From Rhizobacter sp. (lineage in GTDB: Bacteria > Pseudomonadota > Gammaproteobacteria > Burkholderiales > Burkholderiaceae_C): 17,566 nt of DNA. The number at the start of each line of letters is the position of its first letter. Position 1 is the stretch's first letter. Positions 1 through 6,165 of the stretch are shown piece by piece. Under the pieces are notes generated by a model. That model ran no database searches, had not been told where the DNA came from, and saw nothing but the letters and a program-made list of their open reading frames with translations. The stretch is taken from assembly GCA_025359585.1 (NCBI GenBank), contig JANYFX010000624.1, positions 1-17,566 on the forward strand, read 5' to 3'. Both the position numbers and the translations under genes were made by a program.

Positions 1-288
1 GGCATCGGGCAGCGCGATCGCGGCCTCGAGACTGTCCTTCACCGGCAGCAGGCTGTCGGCGAAGCCTTCGACCGCGTACTTGCGCGCTTTCGCGATCTCG
101 TCATCGGCACGACGGCGGGTGTTCTCGGCTTCGGCTTTGGCGCGCAGGTAGGCGTCGGCCACCTCGGCGTGTTTGGCCTCGAGTTCCTGCAGCCGGAACT
201 CGGCGTTCAGGGTGGCCGCTGCCTCCTGGGCAGGTGCCGCGGCGTCGGCCGCATCTTGGCCGGAAGGGTTGGTTTCGTTCTGGTTCAT
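1..288 (-). CDS. grpE: GrpE, nucleotide exchange factor of DnaK (5' part; C-terminus beyond the window)
   Basis: GrpE releases ADP from DnaK in the cytoplasmic DnaK-DnaJ-GrpE chaperone cycle. The 96 codons present read from an ATG at 288 off the left edge. They give a low-complexity acidic/Ala-rich N-terminus followed by a long charged helix (start about residue 28) carrying the family pattern AYLRAKAEAENTRRR and then KARKYAVEGFADSLLPVKDS, which is the GrpE coiled-coil dimerisation helix entering the conserved core. The C-terminal beta domain is not in the window. The gene lies 108 bp downstream of hslR, and that gap holds a near-consensus heat-shock promoter, so grpE can be expressed independently of the genes upstream. 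The ribosome binding site is weak (purine run GAAGAA about 12 nt before the start). dnaK and dnaJ would be expected further left, by analogy with related genomes. Confidence 0.95.
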   Translation of the reverse strand, partial: MNQNETNPSGQDAADAAAPAQEAAATLNAEFRLQELEAKHAEVADAYLRAKAEAENTRRRADDEIAKARKYAVEGFADSLLPVKDSLEAAIALPDA

Positions 289-314
289 GGTCGTGCTCAG
301 TTCTTCAGCCACCC

Positions 315-343
315 AGATGGGGAGAGGAGCCCACAGTTTCAAG
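315..343 (-). promoter_or_regulatory. Sigma-32 (RpoH) heat-shock promoter for grpE
   Basis: Read on the minus strand, CTTGAAA (343-337) is separated by 14 bp from CCCCATCT (322-315). This matches the known sigma-32 consensus (CTTGAAA, 13-17 bp, CCCCATNT) at essentially every informative base. The -35 element is also preceded by a C-rich stretch, as in strong heat-shock promoters. Transcription would be expected to start near 305-308, about 20 nt before the grpE ATG at 288. No HrcA CIRCE inverted repeat is visible in the gap, so heat control looks RpoH-based. Confidence 0.85.
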
Positions 344-396
344 AGGGGATTGCCGCGAATCGGCCTGGGCCGGACAAAAACCTGTCGGGGTACCGC

Positions 397-819
397 TCAG
401 TCGGGTTCGCTCGACGCGCTCCAGCGGTTCCAGTCGGCCAACTGGCGCCGGTCGCGTTTGGTCGGTCGGCCTTGTTCAAGTGCCAGGGCGGGCTCCGAAC
501 CGGAACGGCGCTCCTGTGCCGCGTTTTCGCGCAGCGCGATGCTCTCGGGCGTCTCTTCGTAGAGCGCCTGTGCGATCACCGCAGAGCCGCGCTGCAAGCT
601 CAGCGCCTTGACGATCAGCGTGCGCGTGACCGGCCCATGGCGCAGTTCGACCCGGTCTCCGGGACGCAGCTCGCGCGAGGCCTTGGCCGCCTGGCCATTG
701 ACCTCGACCCGCCCTTTGCCGATCTCGTCGGCAGAGAGGCCGCGGGTCTTGAAGAAGCGCGCGACCCAGAGCCATTTATCGAGCCGCACGCGTTCAGTTT
801 TTGAAGTCGGTTCTGTCAT
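397..819 (-). CDS. hslR: Hsp15-like S4-domain heat-shock RNA-binding protein
   Basis: This 140-residue protein has an S4 RNA-binding domain at about residues 11-60. The diagnostic core is RLDKWLWVARFFKTR, then KGRVEVNG and LRPGDRVEL. The tail is basic and charged. In E. coli, Hsp15 binds 50S subunits that carry a stranded peptidyl-tRNA and helps recycle them after heat stress. Length and motifs fit the family (about 130-140 residues). The ATG at 819 directly abuts the TAG stop of the histidine kinase gene (820-822), so the two genes can be translationally coupled and there is no room for a private promoter outside that kinase gene. grpE follows 108 bp downstream. A short partial copy of this gene's 5' region lies at 6128-6165. 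Confidence 0.9.
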   Translation of the reverse strand: MTEPTSKTERVRLDKWLWVARFFKTRGLSADEIGKGRVEVNGQAAKASRELRPGDRVELRHGPVTRTLIVKALSLQRGSAVIAQALYEETPESIALRENAAQERRSGSEPALALEQGRPTKRDRRQLADWNRWSASSEPD

Positions 820-2259
820 CTAGGCGCGATTGTCGGCGAGCGGCAAACGCACCGTGGCGTCGAGCCCTGGCGGTGTGGTGCCGCCGCTGCGGTTGTCGAG
901 CGTGATGCTGCCGCCGAGCGTCGCCACGATCTCGTTGCAGATCGCCAGCCCCAGCCCCGAACCGCGCTGCGGGCTGTCGGCACCGAGCCCGGCCGTGAAA
1001 GGCTGGAACAGGTGCTGGCGCTGCACTGCCGAGATGCCCGGGCCGCTGTCGGAGACGGTCAGCACCGCCTGCCGTTCGGTGCATTCGACCCGCAATGCGA
1101 GACGCGATTCGTCGGGGGTGAACTTGAGCGCGTTGTGCAGCAGGTTGCGTGTGAGCTCGCGCAGGGCCCACTCGTGGGCCCGCACCGGGGCGGTCTCGGC
1201 GTCGAGCGAGAAGTCGAGCCGGCGTTCGGCGATCAGCGGTGCCAGGTCGAGTGCGACCGCGCGTGTGGTCTGCGCCCAGTCGACCACGGTCGTGTCGCCT
1301 TGCTGGCGCAATTGCTCGACCTTGGCGAGCGCCAGCATCTGGTTCGCCAGCTCTGTGGCGCGCGCCACCGTGTGGCCGATCTCGGTGAGCGCCTGCGCCG
1401 GTTCCACGTCACCGCGCTGGGCCGACTGCACCTGCGTCTTCAGCACCGCCAGCGGTGTGCGCAGCTGGTGCGACGTGTCGCGCACGAAGCGCTTCTGGTG
1501 TTCGAGCAGGTGGCCCAGGCGCGCCATCACCGCGTTGGTGGCGTGCAGCAGGGGCAGCAACTCGCGCGGCGCGTCGGCGCCTGCAATGGGCCCGAGATCG
1601 TTGGCGTTGCGGGCGTTCAGGTGCGCCGACAGATCACGCACCGGCTTCGTCGCGCGCTGCACGACGATCACGACGACGAGCGCGATCACGGCCACCAACG
1701 CGGCCTGCCGCCACAGCGTGTCGATCAGGATCTGGCGTGCCAGCGTCTGCCTCAGCTCCAGCGTCTCCGCGACCTGGATCGTCGCCATGCCACGACCCTC
1801 GGGGCCGGCCACCGGCTGCAGCAGCACGGCCACGCGCACCGGCTCGCCGTGGTACGTGTCGTTGTAGAAGTCGACGAGTGCCGCGTAGGCTGCCTTGGTG
1901 GGCAGCGTGCCGCGCCAGGCCGGCAGGTCTTCGAAACCCGACACGGCCTCGCCCTTGAACCCGGTGACCTTGTAGTACATGCGGCTGCGGTTGTCGGCCT
2001 CGAAGGGTTCGAGCGCGGCGTACAGCACGTTGGCGCTGAGCGTGGTGTTGCTGCCGCTGCCACTGACTTCGAGCAGTTCGCCGATCGACTTGGCCGACGC
2101 GAGCAGCGTGCGGTCGTAGGCGATGTCGGCCGAGCGCAGCGCCTGCCGGTACAGGCTGACCGTGTTGATCGCCACGAGCGCGAGCACGGGCAGAAGGATG
2201 CCGAGCAGCAGTTGCGTGCGCATCGAAAAGCGGCGCGTTCCGGCAGAAATCCGATTCAC
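820..2259 (-). CDS. tctE: TctE-like sensor histidine kinase (HK1)
   Basis: This 479-residue inner-membrane sensor kinase has a TM helix at about 15-37, a periplasmic 2CSK_N/TctE-type sensor region at about 38-182 (motifs YDRTLLASAKSIGELL and GFEDLP), a second TM at about 185-200, and a HAMP-like linker. The H-box is DTSHQLRTPL with phospho-accepting His264. The ATPase domain has an N-box (RNLLHNALKF, Asn376), a G1 box (DSGPGIS, 404-410) and a G2 box (GSGLGLA, 433-439), so it looks fully active. The start is GTG at 2259, overlapping the response-regulator stop by 4 bp (GTGA). An ATG at 2223 is an alternative that still keeps TM1. Divergence from tctCBA suggests it senses the Tct substrate, as TctE and Bordetella BctE do. 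The symbol is given by family and context; the ligand is unknown. Confidence 0.9.
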   Translation of the reverse strand: MNRISAGTRRFSMRTQLLLGILLPVLALVAINTVSLYRQALRSADIAYDRTLLASAKSIGELLEVSGSGSNTTLSANVLYAALEPFEADNRSRMYYKVTGFKGEAVSGFEDLPAWRGTLPTKAAYAALVDFYNDTYHGEPVRVAVLLQPVAGPEGRGMATIQVAETLELRQTLARQILIDTLWRQAALVAVIALVVVIVVQRATKPVRDLSAHLNARNANDLGPIAGADAPRELLPLLHATNAVMARLGHLLEHQKRFVRDTSHQLRTPLAVLKTQVQSAQRGDVEPAQALTEIGHTVARATELANQMLALAKVEQLRQQGDTTVVDWAQTTRAVALDLAPLIAERRLDFSLDAETAPVRAHEWALRELTRNLLHNALKFTPDESRLALRVECTERQAVLTVSDSGPGISAVQRQHLFQPFTAGLGADSPQRGSGLGLAICNEIVATLGGSITLDNRSGGTTPPGLDATVRLPLADNRA

Positions 2260-2942
2260 GACTGCGGCTTCAACAGATAACCCAGGCCGCGCAGGGTGAC
2301 CAGCTGCGCCCCGGTGGGCGCGAGCTTCTTGCGCAGGCGGTAAGCGACGACCTCGATCGCTTCGGCCTGGAGGTGCGCTTCTCCGGGAAACACCAGTTCG
2401 AACAATCGTTCCTTCGCGACCGCATGGCCGCGGCGGTCGAGCACGGCACGCAGCAGCGCGCTCTCGCGCGGCGGCAGGTCCAGAGGCTGGCCCTGAAAGT
2501 AGACCGCACCGCTGGTCGCGTCGGCGCGCAGCCCGCAGTATTCGGGCGCCAGCGTGTCACTGCGCGCTTCGGTGTCGGCTGCGCCGGCGCGGCGCGCCAA
2601 AGCACGCACGCGCGCTTCGAGTTCGTCGAGATCGAAAGGCTTGGGCAGGTAGTCGTCGGCGCCGGTGTTCAGGCCGAGGATGCGATCGCCAACCGTGCCG
2701 CGGGCGGTGAGGATCAAGACTGGCGCCGTCAGCCCTTCGGCACGTGCGGCGGCCAGCACTTGCAGGCCGTCCATCCCGGGTAGGCTGAGGTCGAGCACGA
2801 CCACGTCGGGCCTGCTGGCCCGCCAGCGGTCAAGCGCACGCGCGCCGTCGCCGCAGGTCACGACCTGCATGCCGCGGCGCTGGAAGCTGCGTTGCAGCGT
2901 GGTCTGCATCGCGGGGTTGTCTTCGATCAACAGGAGCTTCAT
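2256..2942 (-). CDS. tctD: TctD-like OmpR-family response regulator (RR1)
   Basis: This is a 228-residue DNA-binding response regulator. The receiver domain starts MKLLLIEDN and has the acidic pair at 7-8, phospho-acceptor Asp51 (VVVLDLSLPGMDG), Thr79 and Lys101 (PKPFD). The C-terminal winged helix (about 130-225) ends in the family signature VAYRLRKKL and VTLRGLGYLL. ATG 2942 was chosen because it begins exactly at the receiver fold; upstream in-frame ATG codons (2954) and alternatives add only a basic tail. No start has a good Shine-Dalgarno sequence. The gene overlaps the kinase by 4 bp, so the pair is one transcription unit. It diverges from tctC across 151 bp, where it probably binds (see 3025-3042). 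Established precedent: TctD/BctD activate tct/bct transport genes in response to tricarboxylates. Confidence 0.9.
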   Translation of the reverse strand: MKLLLIEDNPAMQTTLQRSFQRRGMQVVTCGDGARALDRWRASRPDVVVLDLSLPGMDGLQVLAAARAEGLTAPVLILTARGTVGDRILGLNTGADDYLPKPFDLDELEARVRALARRAGAADTEARSDTLAPEYCGLRADATSGAVYFQGQPLDLPPRESALLRAVLDRRGHAVAKERLFELVFPGEAHLQAEAIEVVAYRLRKKLAPTGAQLVTLRGLGYLLKPQS

Positions 2943-3024
2943 GGACGAGGGCATTCGCAGGCGGAGTCTCGGGCGTCCGCACAAGCGGCCCGAAGGGCGC
3001 GCCTCAGCATTTTCCCTAGGCGTT

Positions 3025-3042
3025 TGGACAGCCTACTGACAG
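3025..3042. promoter_or_regulatory. Candidate response-regulator operator (Pho-box-like direct repeat) in the tctD/tctC gap
   Basis: On the minus strand this 18-bp stretch reads CTGTCAG, TAGG, CTGTCCA: two 7-bp half-sites with an 11-bp period. That is the architecture bound by OmpR/PhoB-family regulators and is close to the E. coli Pho box half-site CTGTCAT. It lies 52 bp upstream of the tctC ATG and 83 bp from the tctD ATG, in the only non-coding interval from which both operons can be controlled. RR1 is the natural candidate binder, but PhoB cannot be excluded. I could not assign a convincing -35/-10 pair nearby. Confidence 0.4.
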
Positions 3043-3093
3043 CTTTTGGCGCCAGTATCGAAGTGTGCGAATTCTGCGTCGAAGGAGACATCA

Positions 3094-4053
3094 ATGCGTC
3101 GCGATACTTTTCTGAAATCCCTGGCCGCGCTGGCCGCCGCCGGTGCGCTGCCCTCGCTGGCGTGGGCTGCAGCCAACATCAAGATGATGATCCCGGCCAA
3201 CCCGGGTGGCGGCTGGGACACCACCGGCCGCGCGCTGGGCAAGGCCTTGCAGGAAGCGGGCGGGGCGGCCTCGGTGAGCTACGACAACAAGGGCGGTGCG
3301 GCCGGTGCGATTGGCCTGGCGCAGTTCGTCAACGGCAGCAAGGGCGACGCCAACGCGATGATGACCATGGGCGCCGTGATGCTCGGCGGCATCATCACCG
3401 GCAAGCCGCCGGTGTCGCTGTCGCAAGCCACGCCGCTGGCCCGCATCACGAGCGAGTACAACGTGTTCGTGCTGCCGGCCGACTCCAAGCTGAAGACCAT
3501 GAAAGACGTGGTCGAGCAGATGAAGAAGGACCCCGGCAGCGTGAAGTGGGGCGGCGGCTCGCGCGGATCCACCGAGCACATCGCGGCGGCCATGATCGCG
3601 CGCGAAGTCGGCGTCGATCCTTCGAAGATCAATTACGTGGCGTTTCGGGGCGGCGGTGAAGCCACGGCCGCGATTCTGGGTGGCAACGTCACGGTGGGTG
3701 GCAGCGGCTACAGCGAGTTCGCCGAGTACATCACCACCGGCAAGATGCGTGCGGTCGCGGTCACCTCCGACACCCGCATCAAGGGTCTCGACGCACCGAC
3801 GCTGAAAGAGCAGGGCATCAACGTCGTGATCGGCAACTGGCGCGGTGTGTATGGCGCTGCCGGCATCACACCCGAGCAGCGCAAGGGGCTGATCGAGATG
3901 ATCGTGAAGGCCACCAAGACCAAAGCCTGGGCCGAATCGCTCGAGAAGAACGGCTGGACTCCGGCGCTGATGACTGGCGCCGACTTCGAGAAGTTCGTCG
4001 ACGACGAGTTCGCTTCGCTGCGTGCGGTGATGGCCAAGTCCGGGATGATTTGA
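3094..4053 (+). CDS. tctC: TctC/Bug-family periplasmic solute-binding protein of a tripartite tricarboxylate transporter
   Basis: This 319-residue extracytoplasmic receptor has a basic n-region, a hydrophobic stretch and a probable signal cleavage after SLAWA (about residue 25). The mature protein opens with the Bug-family motif PANPGGGWDTTGR (34-46) and continues through GGAAGAIG and the domain-2 region WGGGSRGSTEH. Length and fold pattern fit TctC. The start at ATG 3094 is supported by AAGGAG (3082-3087), 6 bp upstream, and by the signal peptide. The n-region MRRDTFLK resembles a Tat motif but has one residue too many between RR and FLK, so Sec export is more likely. It is the first gene of tctCBA. 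In Bordetella the orthologous BctC also takes part in signalling to the BctDE sensor (established), so a dual transport/sensing role is plausible. Citrate or another di/tricarboxylate is inferred, not shown. Confidence 0.9.
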   Translation: MRRDTFLKSLAALAAAGALPSLAWAAANIKMMIPANPGGGWDTTGRALGKALQEAGGAASVSYDNKGGAAGAIGLAQFVNGSKGDANAMMTMGAVMLGGIITGKPPVSLSQATPLARITSEYNVFVLPADSKLKTMKDVVEQMKKDPGSVKWGGGSRGSTEHIAAAMIAREVGVDPSKINYVAFRGGGEATAAILGGNVTVGGSGYSEFAEYITTGKMRAVAVTSDTRIKGLDAPTLKEQGINVVIGNWRGVYGAAGITPEQRKGLIEMIVKATKTKAWAESLEKNGWTPALMTGADFEKFVDDEFASLRAVMAKSGMI

Positions 4054-4089
4054 GTGCGCGCCGCGCCGGGCCGCCCCAAGAAAACGCAC

Positions 4090-4128
4090 ATCCCCTCGGG
4101 GGATCGGGCGATGTACTCGTCGAACGAG
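4090..4128 (+). promoter_or_regulatory. Two small hairpins in the tctC-tctB gap, the second overlapping the tctB ribosome binding site
   Basis: The 83-bp gap contains a perfect hairpin ATCCCC / TCG loop / GGGGAT (4090-4104). It is followed by CTCGT / CGA loop / ACGAG (4116-4128). The second 3' arm covers the first bases of the tctB Shine-Dalgarno sequence GAGGGG (4126-4131). Neither has a U-tract, so they are not classic terminators. They could stabilise the 3' end of tctC mRNA or lower tctB translation, which suits the usual excess of receptor over membrane components. The whole gap also resembles dispersed intergenic elements I associate with Burkholderiales genomes; there is only one copy here. 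Confidence 0.4.
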
Positions 4129-4136
4129 GGGCTCAC

Positions 4137-4637
4137 ATGACCATGAAATCGCCGCAGACACTGGTCGGCGCGGGCACGCTTGCCGCCGGCGCGATGTTCG
4201 TGGCTGGCGCGCTGACGATCAAGTCCGACGCCGGCTATTCGGGCGTCGGGCCGAACTTCCTGCCCTGGGTCGTCGGCGTGGCGCTGCTGGTCTGCGGCGC
4301 GTTCCTGATCTACGAGGCCCGCACCGGCGGGTATCGCGACATGGAAGAAGCCTCGGGCTCGGCCACGTCGCACTGGCCCGGCTTCATCTGGGTCTCGGCG
4401 GGCATATTGGCGAACGCCGCGCTGATCACGACGCTCGGCTTCATTCTGAGCTGCGCGCTGTGCTTCGTGCTCGCGGTGCGCGGCTTCAAGTCGGCCGAAG
4501 ACCGGCTCGACTTGAGCCCGCGCGCGTGGCTGGTCGACGCCGCCATCGGCTTCGCGATCGCCGCGCCGGTCTACTGGATGTTCACGCAGTTGCTGGCGAT
4601 CAACCTGCCCGGCCTGACAACAACGGGGTGGTTGTGA
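4137..4637 (+). CDS. tctB: TctB, small membrane subunit of the tripartite tricarboxylate transporter
   Basis: This 166-residue inner-membrane protein has four predicted TM helices (about 8-28, 42-60, 83-115 as a helical pair, 133-153), as expected for TctB (about 145-170 residues). The family pattern YSGVGPNFLPWVVG follows the first helix. TctB is required for the tripartite carrier but its exact role is not understood. ATG 4137 was chosen because GAGGGG (4126-4131) lies 5 bp upstream; ATG 4143 is too distant from it. The stop overlaps the tctA start by one base (TGATG), so translation is probably coupled. Family sequence conservation is low, so the call rests on length, topology and position between tctC and tctA. 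Confidence 0.88.
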   Translation: MTMKSPQTLVGAGTLAAGAMFVAGALTIKSDAGYSGVGPNFLPWVVGVALLVCGAFLIYEARTGGYRDMEEASGSATSHWPGFIWVSAGILANAALITTLGFILSCALCFVLAVRGFKSAEDRLDLSPRAWLVDAAIGFAIAAPVYWMFTQLLAINLPGLTTTGWL

Positions 4638-6124
4638 TGGACATCTGGAACCAGCTCGTCCAGGGCTTTCTCACCGCCGGCACACCCATCAACCTGCTGT
4701 GGTGCCTGCTCGGCTGCACCATCGGCACGGCGGTCGGCGTGCTGCCGGGCATCGGCCCCGCCACGGCGGTGGCGATGCTGCTGCCGATCACGCTGAAGGT
4801 CGACCCGACGGCCTCGATGATCTTCTTCTCGGGCATCTACTACGGTGCGATGTACGGCGGCTCGACGACCTCGATCCTGCTTAACACCCCCGGTGAATCC
4901 GGCTCCATGGTCACCGCCATGGAAGGCAACAAGATGGCCAAGAATGGCCGCGCCGGTGCTGCGCTCGCGACCTCGGCGATCGGCTCGTTCGTGGCCGGCA
5001 CCATCGCGACCGTGCTGGTCACTTTCTTTGCCCCCATCGTCGCGACCTATGCGATCAAGCTCGGCCCGCCCGAGTACTTTCTGCTGATGGTGCTGGCGTT
5101 CTGCACCGTGAGCGCAGTGCTGGGAAAAAGCACGCTGCGTGGCCTGACGGCCCTCTTCATCGGCCTGGCGATGGGGCTGGTCGGCATCGACCAGATCTCG
5201 GGCCAGGCACGCTACACGGCCGGGGTGCCGGAACTGCTCGATGGGCTCGAAGTGGTCTTGATCGCGGTCGGCCTGTTCGCCGTCAGCGAGGCGCTCTACA
5301 ACGTCATGTACGAGGGCAAGACGGTCGAGACCGAAAACGCCATGAGCAAGGTGCACATGACGAAGGAGGAATGGAAACGATCGTGGCCGGCCTGGCTGCG
5401 CGCGACCTTCATCGGCTTTCCGTTCGGCACCATTCCGGCCGGTGGCAGCGAGATCCCCACCTTCCTGAGCTACGCGACCGAGAAGAAGATCTCCAAGCAC
5501 CCGGAAGAGTTCGGAACCACCGGCGCGATCGAAGGCGTGGCCGGGCCCGAAGCAGCGAACAACGCGGCCATCACAGCCACGCTGATCCCGCTGCTAACGC
5601 TGGGCATCCCCACGTCGAACACCACGGCGATCCTTCTCGGCGCGTTCCAGAACTACGGCATCCAGCCCGGGCCGCAGCTGTTCGAGAAGAACTCGGCGCT
5701 GGTGTGGGCGCTGATCGCGTCGCTCTACATCGGCAACGTGATGCTGCTGATCCTGAACCTTCCGCTGATCGGCATGTGGGTGAAGCTGCTGAAGATCCCG
5801 AAGTCCTACCTCTACGCCGGCATCCTGATCTTCGCGACGGTGGGTGTTTACGGGATGCGCCAGTCGGCGTTCGACCTGGTGCTGCTGTACGCGATCGGCC
5901 TGCTCGGCGTGGTGATGCGGCGCTACGACTTCCCGACCGCGCCGGTCGTGGTCGGCATGATCCTCGGGCCGCTGGCTGAAGCGCAAATGCGCAACGCCTT
6001 GTCGATCGGTGAAGGCAAGTGGGGCGTGTTCCTCGAGCGGCCGGTGTCGCTGGCGCTGCTCGTCATCGTGGTCATGGTGCTGGTCTTGCCGCGCCTGCTG
6101 AAGATGCGCAAGGCGCGGGCCTGA
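4637..6124 (+). CDS. tctA: TctA, large membrane subunit of the tripartite tricarboxylate transporter
   Basis: This 495-residue polytopic permease (about 11-12 TM helices) is the translocation unit that accepts carboxylate from TctC and is thought to be driven by an ion gradient. Hallmarks are visible: GVLPGIGPATAVAMLLP (34-50), GGSTTSILLNTPGE (74-87), the cytoplasmic loop GGSEIPTFLSYATEKK (269-284), EGVAGPEAANNA (299-310) and LTLGIPTSNTTAILLG (320-335). Length is typical. ATG 4637 is shared with the tctB stop (TGATG), with a G-rich run (GGGGTGG, 4625-4631) as a possible ribosome binding site; GTG 4634 is an alternative one codon upstream. It is followed after 32 bp by the ABC binding-protein gene at 6157, with no terminator between, so that gene is probably cotranscribed. 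Confidence 0.95.
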   Translation: MDIWNQLVQGFLTAGTPINLLWCLLGCTIGTAVGVLPGIGPATAVAMLLPITLKVDPTASMIFFSGIYYGAMYGGSTTSILLNTPGESGSMVTAMEGNKMAKNGRAGAALATSAIGSFVAGTIATVLVTFFAPIVATYAIKLGPPEYFLLMVLAFCTVSAVLGKSTLRGLTALFIGLAMGLVGIDQISGQARYTAGVPELLDGLEVVLIAVGLFAVSEALYNVMYEGKTVETENAMSKVHMTKEEWKRSWPAWLRATFIGFPFGTIPAGGSEIPTFLSYATEKKISKHPEEFGTTGAIEGVAGPEAANNAAITATLIPLLTLGIPTSNTTAILLGAFQNYGIQPGPQLFEKNSALVWALIASLYIGNVMLLILNLPLIGMWVKLLKIPKSYLYAGILIFATVGVYGMRQSAFDLVLLYAIGLLGVVMRRYDFPTAPVVVGMILGPLAEAQMRNALSIGEGKWGVFLERPVSLALLVIVVMVLVLPRLLKMRKARA

Positions 6125-6127
6125 GGA

Positions 6128-6165
6128 TCTTGAAGAAGCGCGCGGCCCCGAGCCACTTGAAGAGC
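6128..6165 (-). pseudogene. Remnant of a second hslR copy (N-terminal fragment)
   Basis: By direct comparison, 6128-6165 matches 747-784 inside hslR at 32 of 38 bases, with the first 17 identical, in the same orientation. On the minus strand, in hslR frame, it reads LFKWLGAARFFK against LDKWLWVARFFK in the intact gene. At one mismatch the remnant has Ala where the resident gene has Val; from memory, Ala is common there in hslR homologues, which would suggest descent from a related hslR rather than coincidence. It sits between the tctA stop and the SBP-A signal peptide and contains both candidate TTG start codons of SBP-A (6130, 6157). No matching hslR sequence extends further on either side. 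Confidence 0.5.

Noticed and set aside
1012..2280. Long plus-strand open frame (422 codons) opposite HK1
   Set aside because: Arg/His/Gln-rich translation typical of the antisense of GC-rich genes; no start signal or family motif, while the opposite strand has a complete histidine kinase.
3048..3055. Palindrome TGGCGCCA upstream of tctC as an operator
   Set aside because: Short GC-rich palindromes are expected by chance in such sequence and it has no repeat or spacing context.
3094..3120. Tat signal in TctC (MRRDTFLK)
   Set aside because: Two residues instead of one separate RR from FLK, so the twin-arginine consensus is not met; Sec export is the simpler reading.
6019..6156. Extended start of SBP-A inside tctA
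   Set aside because: The added residues are out-of-frame tctA sequence; the paralogue's length and signal peptide favour TTG 6157.
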